Below are positions 42,247-53,600 of a DNA stretch of 64,000 nt, piece by piece (within the stretch, counting starts at the first letter, position 1; each line of letters begins with the position of its first letter). Below the pieces are notes generated by a model, which saw nothing but the letters and a program-made list of their open reading frames with translations, was not told the DNA's origin and did not search any database. The translations under genes and the position numbers were made by a program. Source of the DNA: Planctomycetota bacterium (lineage in GTDB: Bacteria; Planctomycetota; PLA2; JAEUHO01); contig JADZCA010000083.1 of NCBI GenBank assembly GCA_020851795.1, positions 1 through 64,000 of the forward strand, read 5' to 3'.

Positions 42247-42894
42247 GTGGAGCCGACCCCCGCCCCCGACCCCGAGGCCCTCGCGCTCGCGCAGGCGGGG
42301 CCCGAGCGCGACCGCCGCTTCGCGGAGGCGTTCGAGCGCCACCGCGCCCGCCTCGAGCGCGCGGTCGCGGTGCGGCTCGCGCCCGCGCTCGCGGCCCGCG
42401 TCGGCGCGAGCGACGTCGTGGCGGAGGCGTGGGCGGAGGCCCGCGAGCGCCTGCCCGAGTGGGTCGCCGCGCCGCGCGTGCCGCTGTTCGTGTGGCTGCG
42501 CTTCCTCGCGCTCCAGCGCCTGCGCAAGGCGTGGCGCCAGCACGCCACCGCGCAGCGGCGCTCGCTGCGGCGCGAGGTGGCCGGCGACGCGCCGGCCGAC
42601 CCCGTGGCCAGCTCCGCCGTGCTCGCCGACCACCTCGCGGCGTCCACGGCCACGCCGAGCGTGCTCGTCGGTCGGACCGAGACGCGCGCGCGGCTGCGCG
42701 CCGCGCTCGACGCGATGGCGCCGGGCGACCGCGAGGTGCTCGCGCTGCGCCACTTCGAGGAGCTCACCAACGCCGAGGTCGCCGAGGTGCTCGGCCTCTC
42801 GGTCGAGGCCGCGAGCAAGCGCTACGTGCGCGCGCTCGAGCGGCTCGGCACGGCGCTGCGCGGCGGGCCGCTCGACGGGACGGCCGCGCCGTGA
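42247..42894 (+). CDS. ECF-type RNA polymerase sigma factor
   Basis: A 215-residue sigma factor. Region 2 is around VGASDVVAEAWAEARERLPEWV and PLFVWLRFLALQRLRKAWRQ; region 4 is MAPGDREVLALRHFEELTNAEVAEVLGLSVEAASKRYVRALERL, a clear helix-turn-helix. Planctomycete ECF factors of this kind sit next to Ser/Thr kinases and have no anti-sigma factor; here the kinase gene starts inside the stop codon (GTGA overlap), implying kinase control of the sigma factor (inference). Start GTG 42247. Confidence 0.88.
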   Translation: MEPTPAPDPEALALAQAGPERDRRFAEAFERHRARLERAVAVRLAPALAARVGASDVVAEAWAEARERLPEWVAAPRVPLFVWLRFLALQRLRKAWRQHATAQRRSLRREVAGDAPADPVASSAVLADHLAASTATPSVLVGRTETRARLRAALDAMAPGDREVLALRHFEELTNAEVAEVLGLSVEAASKRYVRALERLGTALRGGPLDGTAAP

Positions 42895-45800
42895 GCGACG
42901 CCGACGACGAGGCGTTCGCGCGGCTCGCCGAAGCGTGGGCCTGCGCGCTGCGCGAGGGGCGTGCGGAGCCGCCGGAGGCGGTCGCGCGCGCGCACCCCGC
43001 GCACGCCGAGCGGATCCTCGCCCTGTTCCCGGTGCTCGCGCTCGTCGAGCGCGCCAAGGCGTCGCGGGTCTCGGGCCCCGCGCCCGAGCCGCCGCCTCCG
43101 CCGGTCGCGCCGCCCGTCGGGGCCCCCGAGGGCCTGCCCGCCACGGTCGGGCCGTTCCGCGTCGTGCGCGAGCTCGGCCGCGGCGCCACCGGGCGCGTCC
43201 TCGAGGCGCTCGGCCCCGACGGCTCGCGCGCCGCGGTCAAGGTCGTGCACCCGCACCTGCGTTCCGACCCCGCGACGGTCGCGCGCTTCCTGCGCGAGGC
43301 CGAGGCCGGCCGCCGCGTGCGCCACCCGGGCGTCGTGCGCACGCTCGACGCGGGGCGCGCCGTCGTGGACGGCCTCGAGACGCCGTGGATCGCGATGGAG
43401 GCGGTGGACGGCCGCGACCTGCGCGCGGTGCTCGCGGAGGCCGGGCCCGTCGGCGAGCGCTTCGCCCGCGTCGTCGGCGCGGCGGTCGCCGACGCGCTCG
43501 CCGCCGTCCACGCGGCGGGCCTCGTGCACCGCGACGTCAAGCCCGAGAACGTGGTCGTGACCGCGCGCGAGGAGGTGCGGCTCGCCGACCTCGGGCTGGC
43601 GCTCCTGCGCGACGAGGCGACGCGTCTCTCGGCCACCGGCGCCTTCGTCGGCACGCTGCTCTACGCGGCGCCCGAGCAGCTGCGCGGGGCCACGGTGGGA
43701 CCCGAGGCCGACCTCTACGCCCTCGGCGGCCTGCTCGCCGAGCTCGTCAGCGGGCGCGCGCCCGCGGCGGCGGCGCTGGGCGACGGGCCGCGGCCCCCGC
43801 TGCGCACGCTCGCCGACGTCTCTCCCTGCTTCGAGGCCGTCGTCGAAGGGCTGCTCGCGCCCGCGCCCGCGGACCGCCTCGGCGACGCCGCGCGCGTCGC
43901 GACGATCCTGCGCGAGGGCGAGGCGTCGGCCTGGTGGCGCGCGCGGGCCCCGTCGGCGCCGCGGCGCGCGGGCGACGGCGGCGTGCCGTTCGTCGGGCGC
44001 GACACCGAGCTCGCACGGCTCGACGACGCGTTCGAGGGCGCCCGCCGAGGGCGCGGGCGCGTCGTCGTCGTCGAGGGCGAGGCGGGGCTGGGCAAGTCGA
44101 GGCTCGTGCACACGTGGCTCGAGCGCCTGCGGGCGCGCGGGGCCGCCGGGCTGCGCGCGGCCGTGGCGGCCGCCGAGGACGGCGACGGCACCGTGCCTTC
44201 GCTCGCGCCCGCGCTGCGCGCGCTCGTGGACGAGGACGACCTCGAGGCGCGGCTCGCGGTGCGGCTCGACGAGGGCCGTCGCCTCGCGCCCGCGCTCGCG
44301 GCCTCGCTGCGCGGGGAGCCGGCGGCCGCGACCGTCCCGGAGCCGTCGCTGCACGCGGCCTACCGCCTCCTCGTGCGCGGGCTCGCGCGCGAGGGGCCGC
44401 TCGTCCTCGTCGTCGAGGACGCCGACCGCGCGCCCGGGCCGACGCAGCGCCTCGTCGCCGCGCTGGCGCGCGCGGTCGGCGCCGAGCCCGTGATGCTCGT
44501 CGTCACGGCCGCCGCGCTCGGGTCGGGCGAGCTCGGCGAGGCGCTGCGCGCGCTCGCCCACACCGAGGTCGTCGTCCTCGACCCGCTGGGCCGCGACGCC
44601 GCCCACGACCTCTTCCTCGCGGCGGTCGGCGGCGGCCCGACGACCGCGCCGTGGCACGAGGCCGTGCGCGCCGCCGCGGGCAACCCGCTGTTCCTGCTCG
44701 AGGCGGCGCGCGCGGCCCGCACGAGCGCCGACGCCGCGCCCGCGCCGGGCCTGCGGGGCGTCGTCGCGCGGCGCCTGCGCGGGCTCGACGCGCCCGAGCA
44801 CCACCTGCTCGCCGTCGCCGCCTGCGCCGGCGACCCGTTCGACCCCCTCGTCGCGTGCGAGGCCGCGGGCGAGCGCCCGCTGGCGGGCCTGCAGCGGCTC
44901 CACCGCCTCGACCGCGACCACCGCCTCCTCGTCGCCGACGGCGAGCGCTACCGGTTCCGCCACGCCGCCGTGCGCGACGCGGTCCGCGCCGCCCTCCCGC
45001 CGGCCCTGCGCCGCGCGATCCACGGCGCGCTGGCCGTGGCGACGGCCACGGGCCCCGGGGACGACGCGCTCGGGGCCCGCGCGTACGCCGTGGCGTCGCA
45101 CCACCTCGAGGGCGGTACGCCGGTCGCCGCGGTGCCCTTCGCCGACGCCGCGCTTCGCCACGCGACCGAGCGGCGCGCGCCGCGCGAGGTCGCGCGGCTG
45201 GCGCGCGCGCTGCTCGACCTCGGCGAGGCGCTCCCGCCGGTGGTCGAGGCGCGCGCCGTCGTCGCGCTCGGCGTCGCCTACCTCACCTTCGAGGACCCGT
45301 CGGCGTCGGTCCCCACGCTCGAGAGCGGGCTCGCGCTCGCACGCTCGACCGGCGACCTCGCCCTCGTCGGCTACGCCGCGTCGCAGCTGGCCGCCGCGCT
45401 CGCCGACGCCGCGCGCCAGCACGACGCGCTCGAGGTGCTCGCGGTCGCCGAGGACGCGGCGGTCCGCGCGGGGTCCGCGCGCGACCGCGCGGCCGCGCTG
45501 TCGGGGCGCGCGGCGACGCTGCTCGACCTGTCGCGGCTGCCCGAGGCCGAGGCGGTGGCGCACGAGGCGGTCGCGGTCGCCGAGACGACCGACGACGCGT
45601 GGTGCCGGGCCACCGCGGCCTACCACCTCGGCGTCGTGCGCCTCGAGCGCGGCGACCCGGCCGGCGCGCGGGCCCCGCTCGAGCACGCGGCGCGCGAGGC
45701 GGAGGCGCTGGGCGATACGTCGCTCGAGACGAGCGCGCGCACCGCGCTCGGCAAGCTCGCCTACCTCTCCGGCCGCCTCGACGCGTCGCGCCTGCACCTC

Positions 45801-46712
45801 GACCGCCTCGTGGCGCTGGCCCGCGACGAGGGGCGGCTGCGCGCCGAGCTCATCTCCCGCAACAACCTCGCCTCGCTCGACACGTCGCTCGGGCGTGCGG
45901 GCGAGGCCCACGCGGCGTTCGCGCAGGTCCGCGCGGCCTGCCGCGAGCGCGGCTTCCCCGACATCGAGGCCCACGCCGCCTTCGGCGTCGGCGCCACGGC
46001 GATGGCGCTGGGGCGCCTCGCCGAGGCCGACGCCGCCTTCGCCGAGGTCGAGGGCGCCGCGGCGTCGATCGGGCGCTCGGTGCTCTTCGCGCGGGCGGCC
46101 GCGCGGTGGGGCGTGCTGCTCGCCTGGGCGGGGCGCTCCGACGCCGCCGAGGCCGTGCGCGCGCGCGCCGAGGCGTCGGTGCGCGGCGCGGGCGCGAGCC
46201 GCGAGGCGATGCTGCTCGCCGAGGTCGCGGCGGCGACCCACGACGCGGCCGGGCGCGCGGAGGAGGCCGCCGACGCGTACGCCGCGCTGGCCCGCGACGC
46301 CGAGCGCGCGGGGCTCCGTCTCGACTTCGCACGGCTGACGCTGCGGACCGGTGTCGCGCGGGCCGAGGCGGGCGACGAGGCGGCGGCCGCGCGCCTGCTC
46401 GACGACGCCGCGCGCACCGCCGACGAGAGCGGCGCCGACGAGGTCGCCGCGCTCGCGCGGGCGCACCGCGCGGCGCTCGGTGGCGCGGACGCCGTCGTGG
46501 GCGTGGTCACGCTCCGCGCCCGGCGCGACGTCGTCGCCGTCGCGTCGCGGGTGCGCGCCGCCGCGGCGCTCGCCCGGGCCACGGGCGACCCGTCGCTGTG
46601 GCGCGACGCGCGCGCCGACCTCGACCGGCTGATCGTCGGGGCCCCGCCGTCGTGGCGGGACGGCCTCGTCGAGGCCGTCCCGCTGCACCGCGCCGTGCTC
46701 GCGGCGACGTGA
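42891..46712 (+). CDS. Ser/Thr kinase with AAA ATPase and TPR repeats
   Basis: A 1273-residue signalling protein. Residues 1-80: short N-terminal part with a Pro-rich linker. Kinase domain about 88-340: GRGATGRV loop, AAVKVVHPH lysine, HRDVKPEN (His213, Asp215), then ADLGLAL where DFG is replaced by DLG (Asp233), and AAPEQL. Residues about 365-640: an AAA_16-like ATPase with GEAGLGKS at 396-403 and LVLVVEDAD as Walker B. The rest (about 730-1270) is TPR-like. This order is the PknK/MalT-like architecture of STAND regulators. GTG overlaps the sigma gene stop. No membrane helix, so it is cytoplasmic. Confidence 0.87.
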   Translation: MSDADDEAFARLAEAWACALREGRAEPPEAVARAHPAHAERILALFPVLALVERAKASRVSGPAPEPPPPPVAPPVGAPEGLPATVGPFRVVRELGRGATGRVLEALGPDGSRAAVKVVHPHLRSDPATVARFLREAEAGRRVRHPGVVRTLDAGRAVVDGLETPWIAMEAVDGRDLRAVLAEAGPVGERFARVVGAAVADALAAVHAAGLVHRDVKPENVVVTAREEVRLADLGLALLRDEATRLSATGAFVGTLLYAAPEQLRGATVGPEADLYALGGLLAELVSGRAPAAAALGDGPRPPLRTLADVSPCFEAVVEGLLAPAPADRLGDAARVATILREGEASAWWRARAPSAPRRAGDGGVPFVGRDTELARLDDAFEGARRGRGRVVVVEGEAGLGKSRLVHTWLERLRARGAAGLRAAVAAAEDGDGTVPSLAPALRALVDEDDLEARLAVRLDEGRRLAPALAASLRGEPAAATVPEPSLHAAYRLLVRGLAREGPLVLVVEDADRAPGPTQRLVAALARAVGAEPVMLVVTAAALGSGELGEALRALAHTEVVVLDPLGRDAAHDLFLAAVGGGPTTAPWHEAVRAAAGNPLFLLEAARAARTSADAAPAPGLRGVVARRLRGLDAPEHHLLAVAACAGDPFDPLVACEAAGERPLAGLQRLHRLDRDHRLLVADGERYRFRHAAVRDAVRAALPPALRRAIHGALAVATATGPGDDALGARAYAVASHHLEGGTPVAAVPFADAALRHATERRAPREVARLARALLDLGEALPPVVEARAVVALGVAYLTFEDPSASVPTLESGLALARSTGDLALVGYAASQLAAALADAARQHDALEVLAVAEDAAVRAGSARDRAAALSGRAATLLDLSRLPEAEAVAHEAVAVAETTDDAWCRATAAYHLGVVRLERGDPAGARAPLEHAAREAEALGDTSLETSARTALGKLAYLSGRLDASRLHLDRLVALARDEGRLRAELISRNNLASLDTSLGRAGEAHAAFAQVRAACRERGFPDIEAHAAFGVGATAMALGRLAEADAAFAEVEGAAASIGRSVLFARAAARWGVLLAWAGRSDAAEAVRARAEASVRGAGASREAMLLAEVAAATHDAAGRAEEAADAYAALARDAERAGLRLDFARLTLRTGVARAEAGDEAAAARLLDDAARTADESGADEVAALARAHRAALGGADAVVGVVTLRARRDVVAVASRVRAAAALARATGDPSLWRDARADLDRLIVGAPPSWRDGLVEAVPLHRAVLAAT

Positions 46713-46729
46713 GCGCCGCGCCCTGCCGC

Positions 46730-47377
46730 CTACTTCTTCAGCAGGCGGAAGGCGTGCGACCACTGCCCGCGCAGGAAGCCCGGCAGGCACCACAGCTGGC
46801 ACAGCGGCTCGATCGCGCGCGCGGCCTTCACGCCGCCGAGGTCCTCGTGCCCCCAGCCGAAGGCCTCGAGCACCGCGACCACGTCGGCCTTCGCCGCCGC
46901 GTCGTCGCCGCACAGGAACATCGTCGGCTTCTCGCCGCCGAAGTCGGGGTGGACCATGAACGCGCTCCCGACGCACGAGAAGGCCTTGACGAACCGGGCC
47001 TTCGGCGCCGCGCGCTGCAGCCGCTCCATCAGCGACTCGTTGGGGCCGGTGAAGAAGCGCAGCACCCCGTCCTCGGGCGGCGCGTCCTCGATCGGGTTCG
47101 TCGCGTCGATCACCGTCTTGCCCGCCAGCGCCTCCGCGCCCATCAGCGCGACCGACGCTTCGGCGGCCGTCCCCTTCACCGCGAGCACGACGACGCGCCC
47201 GAACCGCGCCGCCTCGGCGAACGTGCCCACCGACGCGCGCGCGCCGGCCTTGCCCTTCCACCCGGCGAGCTTCTTCGGGTCGCGGGTCCCGCGCATCACC
47301 TCCCAGCCGTGGGCGAGGAAGCCGTCGGCGAGCACGTCGCCGACCACACCGGTGCCGATCACGCCGACCTTGTTCAC
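46730..47377 (-). CDS. NADPH:F420-oxidoreductase-like dinucleotide-binding protein
   Basis: A 215-residue Rossmann protein of the F420-oxidoreductase (PF03807) group. The dinucleotide loop is VGVIGTGVVGDVLADGF, followed by EVMRGTRDPKKLAGWKG, VVVLAVKGTAAEA, TVIDATNPI, and VKAFSCVGSAFMVHPDFG. GTG 47377 has GGAG seven bases upstream. F420 usage itself cannot be deduced, since many members use NADP with other partners. It converges on the kinase gene (17 bases). Confidence 0.8.
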   Translation of the reverse strand: MNKVGVIGTGVVGDVLADGFLAHGWEVMRGTRDPKKLAGWKGKAGARASVGTFAEAARFGRVVVLAVKGTAAEASVALMGAEALAGKTVIDATNPIEDAPPEDGVLRFFTGPNESLMERLQRAAPKARFVKAFSCVGSAFMVHPDFGGEKPTMFLCGDDAAAKADVVAVLEAFGWGHEDLGGVKAARAIEPLCQLWCLPGFLRGQWSHAFRLLKK

Positions 47378-47519
47378 GAGCGGTCTCCGTCGAGGGGGGG
47401 GCCGCAAGACACCACGACCGCGCGGGTCGGTCGCGTTCCGGCCCGGCGGCTTCGCGGGCGCCGTCCGGCCGAGCGGGGCTCCAGCGACGGACGGGGGCCC
47501 GGCGCGGGGCCCGGGGCGA

Positions 47520-47545
47520 TCGCGACCCCGGGGGGTGGGTCGCGA
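47520..47545. other. Hairpin in 245-base intergenic region
   Basis: CGCGACCC (47521-47528) and GGGTCGCG (47537-47544) plus one T-A pair make a nine-bp stem with an eight-base loop. It lies between two divergent genes about 80 bases before the giant gene's start, so a regulatory role is more likely than termination. Nothing else is seen in 47378-47622. Confidence 0.35.
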
Positions 47546-47622
47546 CGGTGATGAACCCGTGATCGCCGCGCGGGTCCAATGGGGTCCGGGCCCGGGACGA
47601 TCCGGGGCCGGGGAGGTCGTCG

Positions 47623-50600
47623 ATGTCCCGCCCGCTGCGTTCGTGGCTCGGGGTGCTTGCGCTCGCGTCGGTCGCCGCGTTGGTCCCCGCCCCCCGGTCG
47701 TCCTTCGCCGGGAGCCTCAAGCCCGACGGCCGCACGGGCACCGTGACCTCGCTCCAGGGCGTCGCCTACGTCCGGCCCGTCGGCCGCGAGCGCTGGACGC
47801 CGCTCGACGCGCGGGGCCTGCTGCTGCCCGGCGACGTCGTGCGCACCGAGGCGCGCGGCGCCCACGCGCTCGACCTGCGGCTCGCCGCGGGCGCCCGCGT
47901 CGTCGTGGGGCCGGGGGCGCTGCTCGAGACGAAGGAGGTCGGCGTGCTGCGGCTCCTGCGCGGCGACGCCGAGGTCGTCGCCGACGCGCAGGCGGCGCTG
48001 CGGGTCGAGGGGCCCGGCGGCTTCTCGCGCGAGGCGAAGGGGACGCTGTGGCTGCGCGCCACCGACGCCGGCACGACCGTGCTCGACGCGGCGCCGCGCT
48101 GGCTCGTCGGCTACCGCGCGAGCACGAGCGAGGAGTGGATGGGCTCGCTGCTCGCGACGGTGGACGGCAAGAACGTCGCGCTCTCGGTGGGCTACCACAA
48201 GGTCACCGTCGAGGTCCGCGACCAGATCGCGCGCACGACCGTCGAGGAGTCGTTCGTCAACGCGACCGACGCGACGCTCGAGGGCCAGTTCTCCTTCCCG
48301 CTGCCCGCCGACGCGTCGATCTCGGGCTTCTCGATGTGGATCGGCGACGAGATGGTCGAGGCCGACCTCGTCGAGAAGCAGCGCGCCCGCGCGATCTACG
48401 AGGACATCCTCCGGCGCAAGAAGGACCCGGGCCTGCTCGAGTGGGAGGGCGGCAACCTCTTCAAGGCGCGCGTGTTCCCGATCTTCCCGCACAGCGAGAA
48501 GCGCGTGCGCATCCGCTACACGCAGGTGCTCCCGCTCGAGGGCGAGGCGTGGCGCTACCGCTACGCGCTGCGCAGCGAGCTCCTGCGCCTGCACCCGCTG
48601 CGCGAGCTCTCGATCGCGGTGAACGTGCTCTCGGCGGCCCCGATCCGGGACGTGTCGAGCCCGACGCACGCGGTGACGCTGCGCAAGACCGAGCACGAGG
48701 CCGTCGTCGAGTTCTCGGCGCAGCAGTACGTCCCCGAGCGCGACTTCGAGGTCGCCGTGGACGTGGGCCGCGGCCCGGGCGTCTCCGCGGTCGCGCACCG
48801 GCGCGGCGAGGACGGCTTCTTCATGCTGCTCGTCGCGCCGCCCGACGCCGCCGCCGGCGGGTGGCAGCGCGACCTCGTCCCCGAGGGCGACCCGCTCGAC
48901 CTCGTGCTCGTCGCGGACACGTCGGGCTCGATGGACCCCGCCGCGCGCGCGACGCAGGCGGCGTTCCTCGCCGCCCTGCTCGGGCAGTGCGGCGCCAAGG
49001 ACCGGTTCCGTCTGCTCGCCTGCGACGTCGAGCCGCGCCCGCTCGTCGCCGAGCCGACGGTCGTCACCGAGGCCTCGGTCGCGGCGGCGCTCGCCGCGCT
49101 CGACGCGCGCGTCTCGCTCGGGTGGACGGACCTCGAGAAGGCGTTCGACGCCGTCGCCGGGTCGGTCGGGCCGAAGACGCAGGTCGTCTACGTGGGCGAC
49201 GGCGTGCCCACCTCGGGCGACGCGGACCCCGTCGCGACCGCGGGCCGCCTCAAGGCGCGGCTCGCCGCGAGCGGGGCGACGGTGCACGCGGTCTCGACGT
49301 CGTCCTCCTACGAGAAGGGCGTGCTCGACGCGCTCGCGTCGGTGGGCGGCGGCTCGGTGCGGCGCGCCGACGGCGGCGCCGCGGCGGCGGCGAAGGCGCT
49401 GCTCGCCGAGGTCGCGCGTCCCGGCCTGCGCGACGCGCGGGTCGAGGTGAAGGGCGTCGCCACCGCGAAGGTCTACCCCGAGGTGCTGCCCAACCTGCCG
49501 CTGACCTCGCAGCAGGTCGTGCTCGGGCGCTACCTCCCGACCGCGGAGGCGAAGGCGGCCGAGGTCGTGGTCACGGGGACGGTCGCGGGCAAGCCCGTGC
49601 GCTTCACCGCGCCCCTGACGCTCCCCGCCGCGGAGGAGGGGAACTCGTTCCTGCCGCGGCTGTGGGCGCGCAGCCACCTCGACGTGCTGCTCGCGCAGGG
49701 CCGCAGCCCCGAGACCGAGGCCGAGGTCGTCGCGTTCAGCCGCGAGTACCAGATCATGACGCCCTACACGTCGTTCCTCGTGCTCGAGAGCGACGAGGAC
49801 CGCGAGCGCTACGGCGTCGAGCGGACCGTGAAGATGCGGGACGCCGAGCGCTTCTTCGCGGACGCGCGGGACCGTGCCCGTCTCGAGGTGGCCCGCCAGC
49901 AGAGCGCGGCCGCCCGTCGCTGGCGCCTCGAGCTGCGCCGTCAGGCGCTCGCCGAGATCGGGCGTCTGGGGCGCGACCTCGAGGTCCCGACGGCGGGCGT
50001 CGCGTTCGGGCGGGTCGCCGAGGTCGCCAAGCGCGCGTACGGCGCGACCCGCGAGCGCCTGAGCCTCGCCCTCGGGGAGAACGCCGACCTCCGCGAGGCG
50101 AAGGCCGGCTTCGAGTGGGACGCCGAGGACGGCGCCGCGAGCCCCGGCGGGGACCTCTCGGGCTTCTCGTTGCCGGCGACGCCGATGGCGGCGGTCCCCG
50201 CTCCGTCGGCCGCGCCCGCCGAGCCGGGGGCGCCGCCCGAGGACGCGGCGATGGACGACTCGTTCGAGGCGGACGCGGACCTGCCGATGGAAGAGGCGGA
50301 GAAGCTCGTCGAGTCGGAGGCTCGGGGGGGCGGCAAGGCCTCGTACGCCCGGCGCGCCCACCGGGGCCTCGTCGCGGCGGGAGAGGACAAGGCCGGCTTC
50401 TTCCGCGACGGCCTCGACGACGACGTCCGCGGCCGAACCGAGAACGTCTACGACGGCGGCGGCTCGCTGTCCGCCGACGGGCTGGGTTTCCCCGCGCTCG
50501 GCGCGGCCGTGGAGCCGCCGAAGCCGCCGCAGGACCCGGCGTGGGACGCGGCGGTCGTCGAGGCGCTCAAGGCCCTCGATCGCCGTCCTGCGCTGGCCGC

Positions 50601-53600
50601 CCTCGACGGTGCGGTCCGCGTCGAAGCGACGCGCGAGGCCCTGCACCCGCTGCGCGGCACCGCGCGCGGACGCACGCGGACGACCGTCGTCGCCTCGCTG
50701 CGCCGGTGGTGGGCGACCCGCGACGGCTTCGGCGCGCCCGCGACCTCCGGGTGGCTCTCCGAGACCGAGCGGGTCGAGGTGGACGACGCGACGCGGCTCG
50801 GCCGCAAGCGCGCGGCGAGCGACCTCGACCGCGGCCTGTGGCCGCTCCCGCTGCAGGACGGTTCGCTCGGCGAGGGCTGGCTCCGTGGCGCGGCGGACTT
50901 CGAGCCTCCGACCGCGACGCGCGACGGCGCGGTGCTCCGGGTGGTCCTGCGCGCGCGCGGCGACCCGCGCGTCGTGCGCGAGCTCGACCTCGACGTCGAG
51001 CGCCACGTGGCCCTCTCCGAGCGCACGCGCGTGGGCGGCCGCGTCACCTCCGAGACGCGCTGGAGCGACTTCGTCGAGGCCGGGGGCCGCTGGTGGGCCC
51101 GCAAGACCGAGCACCTCGACGACGAAGGGCGCGTCGTCGTGCGCCAGACGGTCGCCGTCGAGGTCGTCCCGACGGCGGCGCTCGACGCCGCGCTGGCGGG
51201 CGCCGCGCAGGCGGCGCAGGACGTCGTGTTCCTCGGCGTGGCGGAGCCCACGCTGCTCGCGGCCCAGCAGGCCGACCACGACGGGCGCGCCGGGCTCGCC
51301 GAGCGCCTCGTGCTGGCGCTCGACGCGACGGCCCGCGGCCGCTTCGACGCGGCCGACACCGCGTGGGCGACCGTCGAGACGATGCTCGAGGGCAAGCCCG
51401 GGCGCGACGGGGTCCGGCTGGCGCGGCTCGTCTCGAGCCGTCGCGGCACCGTCTACGCCGAGACGGCGTCCGCGCGCGTGGCGGCCGTCGTCGCCGACGC
51501 GGGCCCGCTCGCCTGCGTGCGCGCGGAGGTCGCGATGTCGCGCGCCGGGGCGCTGGGCGAGCGTGAGCGGCTCGCGCTCGAGCGCGCGCTGTCCCCCGTG
51601 TTCGCCCGCGCGCCGAAGGACGCCGACCTGTGGTCGGTCCACGGGCGTCGCCGCCTCGCGCAGGCGCTCGAGTCGGCCTCCGACCCCGACGCCGCGCTCG
51701 AGGTGCGGCGCGCGCTCGCCGCGGACCGCCCGTTCGACCTGGAGGACGTCCTCGGTTTCGCCTCGGCGCTGCGCAACGGCGAGGACCTCGAGGGCGCGCT
51801 GCGCGAGGTCGCCGCCGCCGCGGGGCGGGGCCCGTGGACGCGCGAAGAGCTCGCCCAGCTCCACGGCACGTGGGCCGGCTGGCTCTGGGAGCAGCGCGAC
51901 CTGCCCGGGCTCGTCGCGCTCGCGAAGGCGTGGGTGGCGACCAAGCCCACCGACGAGACGCCGTGGCAGATGGACCTCGCGCTGCGCTGGTTCGTCGGCG
52001 ACGTCGCCGGCGGCGACGCGATCGTGCGCGAGGCGCTGAGCGCCGCGCCCGAGGCGATGGCCGACCCCGTCACCGCGGCCCGCGTCCGCGCGGGGGTGTA
52101 CGCGGCGGCCGGGCAGGGGTGGAACCTGTGGTTGCGCGGCGTGCCCGAGGCGTGGCACGAGCCGCTGGCCGCGTTCGCGCTGCGGTGCCTGCGCGCGGAC
52201 GGGCCCCCGGAAGCCCACCACCTCGCGCGCTGGCTGATGCAGGACTGGCGCTTCCGCCCGCTCGCGGCCGCGCGCCGGGTCGGCGACGCGCTCCGCGCCG
52301 ACCTGCTCGCGCCCGGTGCGGTCGCGGCGATCGCGCTCGAGCGGCTCGCCGTCGTCCTCCCGTTCGCGCTCGACGGCTCCGACGAGCCTGCTCGCGCCGC
52401 GCTCCGCGACGCGCTGCTCGCGCGCTGGCGCGCCACCGCCGAACGCGACGCGGCCGCGCGGCTGGTCCCGCTCGTGCTCGCCACGCTGCCGCAGGGACCG
52501 AAGGAGGTCGAGGCGCTGCTCGCGTTCCGGCGCGAGGTGCTCGCGCGCGCGGGCGCCGACGACGCGCCCGCGGCGGCCGCGGCGCTGTTCGAGGCGGTCC
52601 TGCGCGCCCCGTTCTCGACCGCGCTCGAGGACGAGGCGTTCGGGCTGCTCGTTCGGCTGCGGCCCGAGGGCGCCGAGACCGTCGCGCTGCGCGGCGTGGC
52701 CGCCGACGCGACGCGGCGCCTGGCCGCGTGGCTCCACGAGGGCCGCTTCCAGGCGGCGTTGGGCCCGGCCGAAGCGCGGGCCAAGGACACGCGCGCCGAG
52801 GCGGCCCGACGCACGCGCGAGGCGCGGGCGCGCGCCCGCACCGAGACGGCGGCGCGCTTCCTCGCGGCCGCGGGCACGGCGGACGCCGTGCTGAGGCCGT
52901 GGCTCGAGCTCGAGCGCGTCGGCTACGCCGCGGAGACGCTCTCCGACCTCGCCCGCACCGAGGGCGAGGCGAAGGAGCTGCTCGAGGCGGTCCCCGCCGC
53001 GAGCGACGTGGCGGTCGACCGCCACCTCGGCGCGCGCTGCGCGGTGGTCCTCGCCTACGCGGCGACCCGGCGCACGACCCCCGAGGGCCTCGCCGACCGC
53101 GTGCTCGCCTACTTCCGCGCGCGCCTCGCGGCCGGCGACCGCGTCACCGGACCGCGGGGCCAGCTCGTGCGCCTGCTCCTCGCGCTCGACCGTCCCGAGG
53201 AGCTCGAGCAGACGCTCCTCTCGTGGATCCGTCCCGACGACGTGGACGTGCGCCTGCGCACGATGCTCGCCTACGTGCAGGCCGAGCGCGGCGACCTGCG
53301 CGCGGCGGCGACGACGCTCGAGGCGGCCGCCGCCACGGGCGAGCTCGCCCCCGACGCGTGGACGACGCTCGCCGGCTGGTACCTCGTGCTCGGCGAGGAC
53401 GCGCGGCGCGAGCAGGCGCTCGACCGTGCGCTCGAGGGCGCGCAGGAGTGGCAGCTGCAGCAGGGCCTGTGGCAGGCGGCGTCGCGCGTGCAGCGCCGCG
53501 GCGACGGCGTCCCGGAGGAGCTCGACCCGGAGTCGATCCGCGCGCTGCGCCACCTGCTGCAGAAGTCGCCGTGGCCGCAGAACCACGTCGGCCACGTCGC

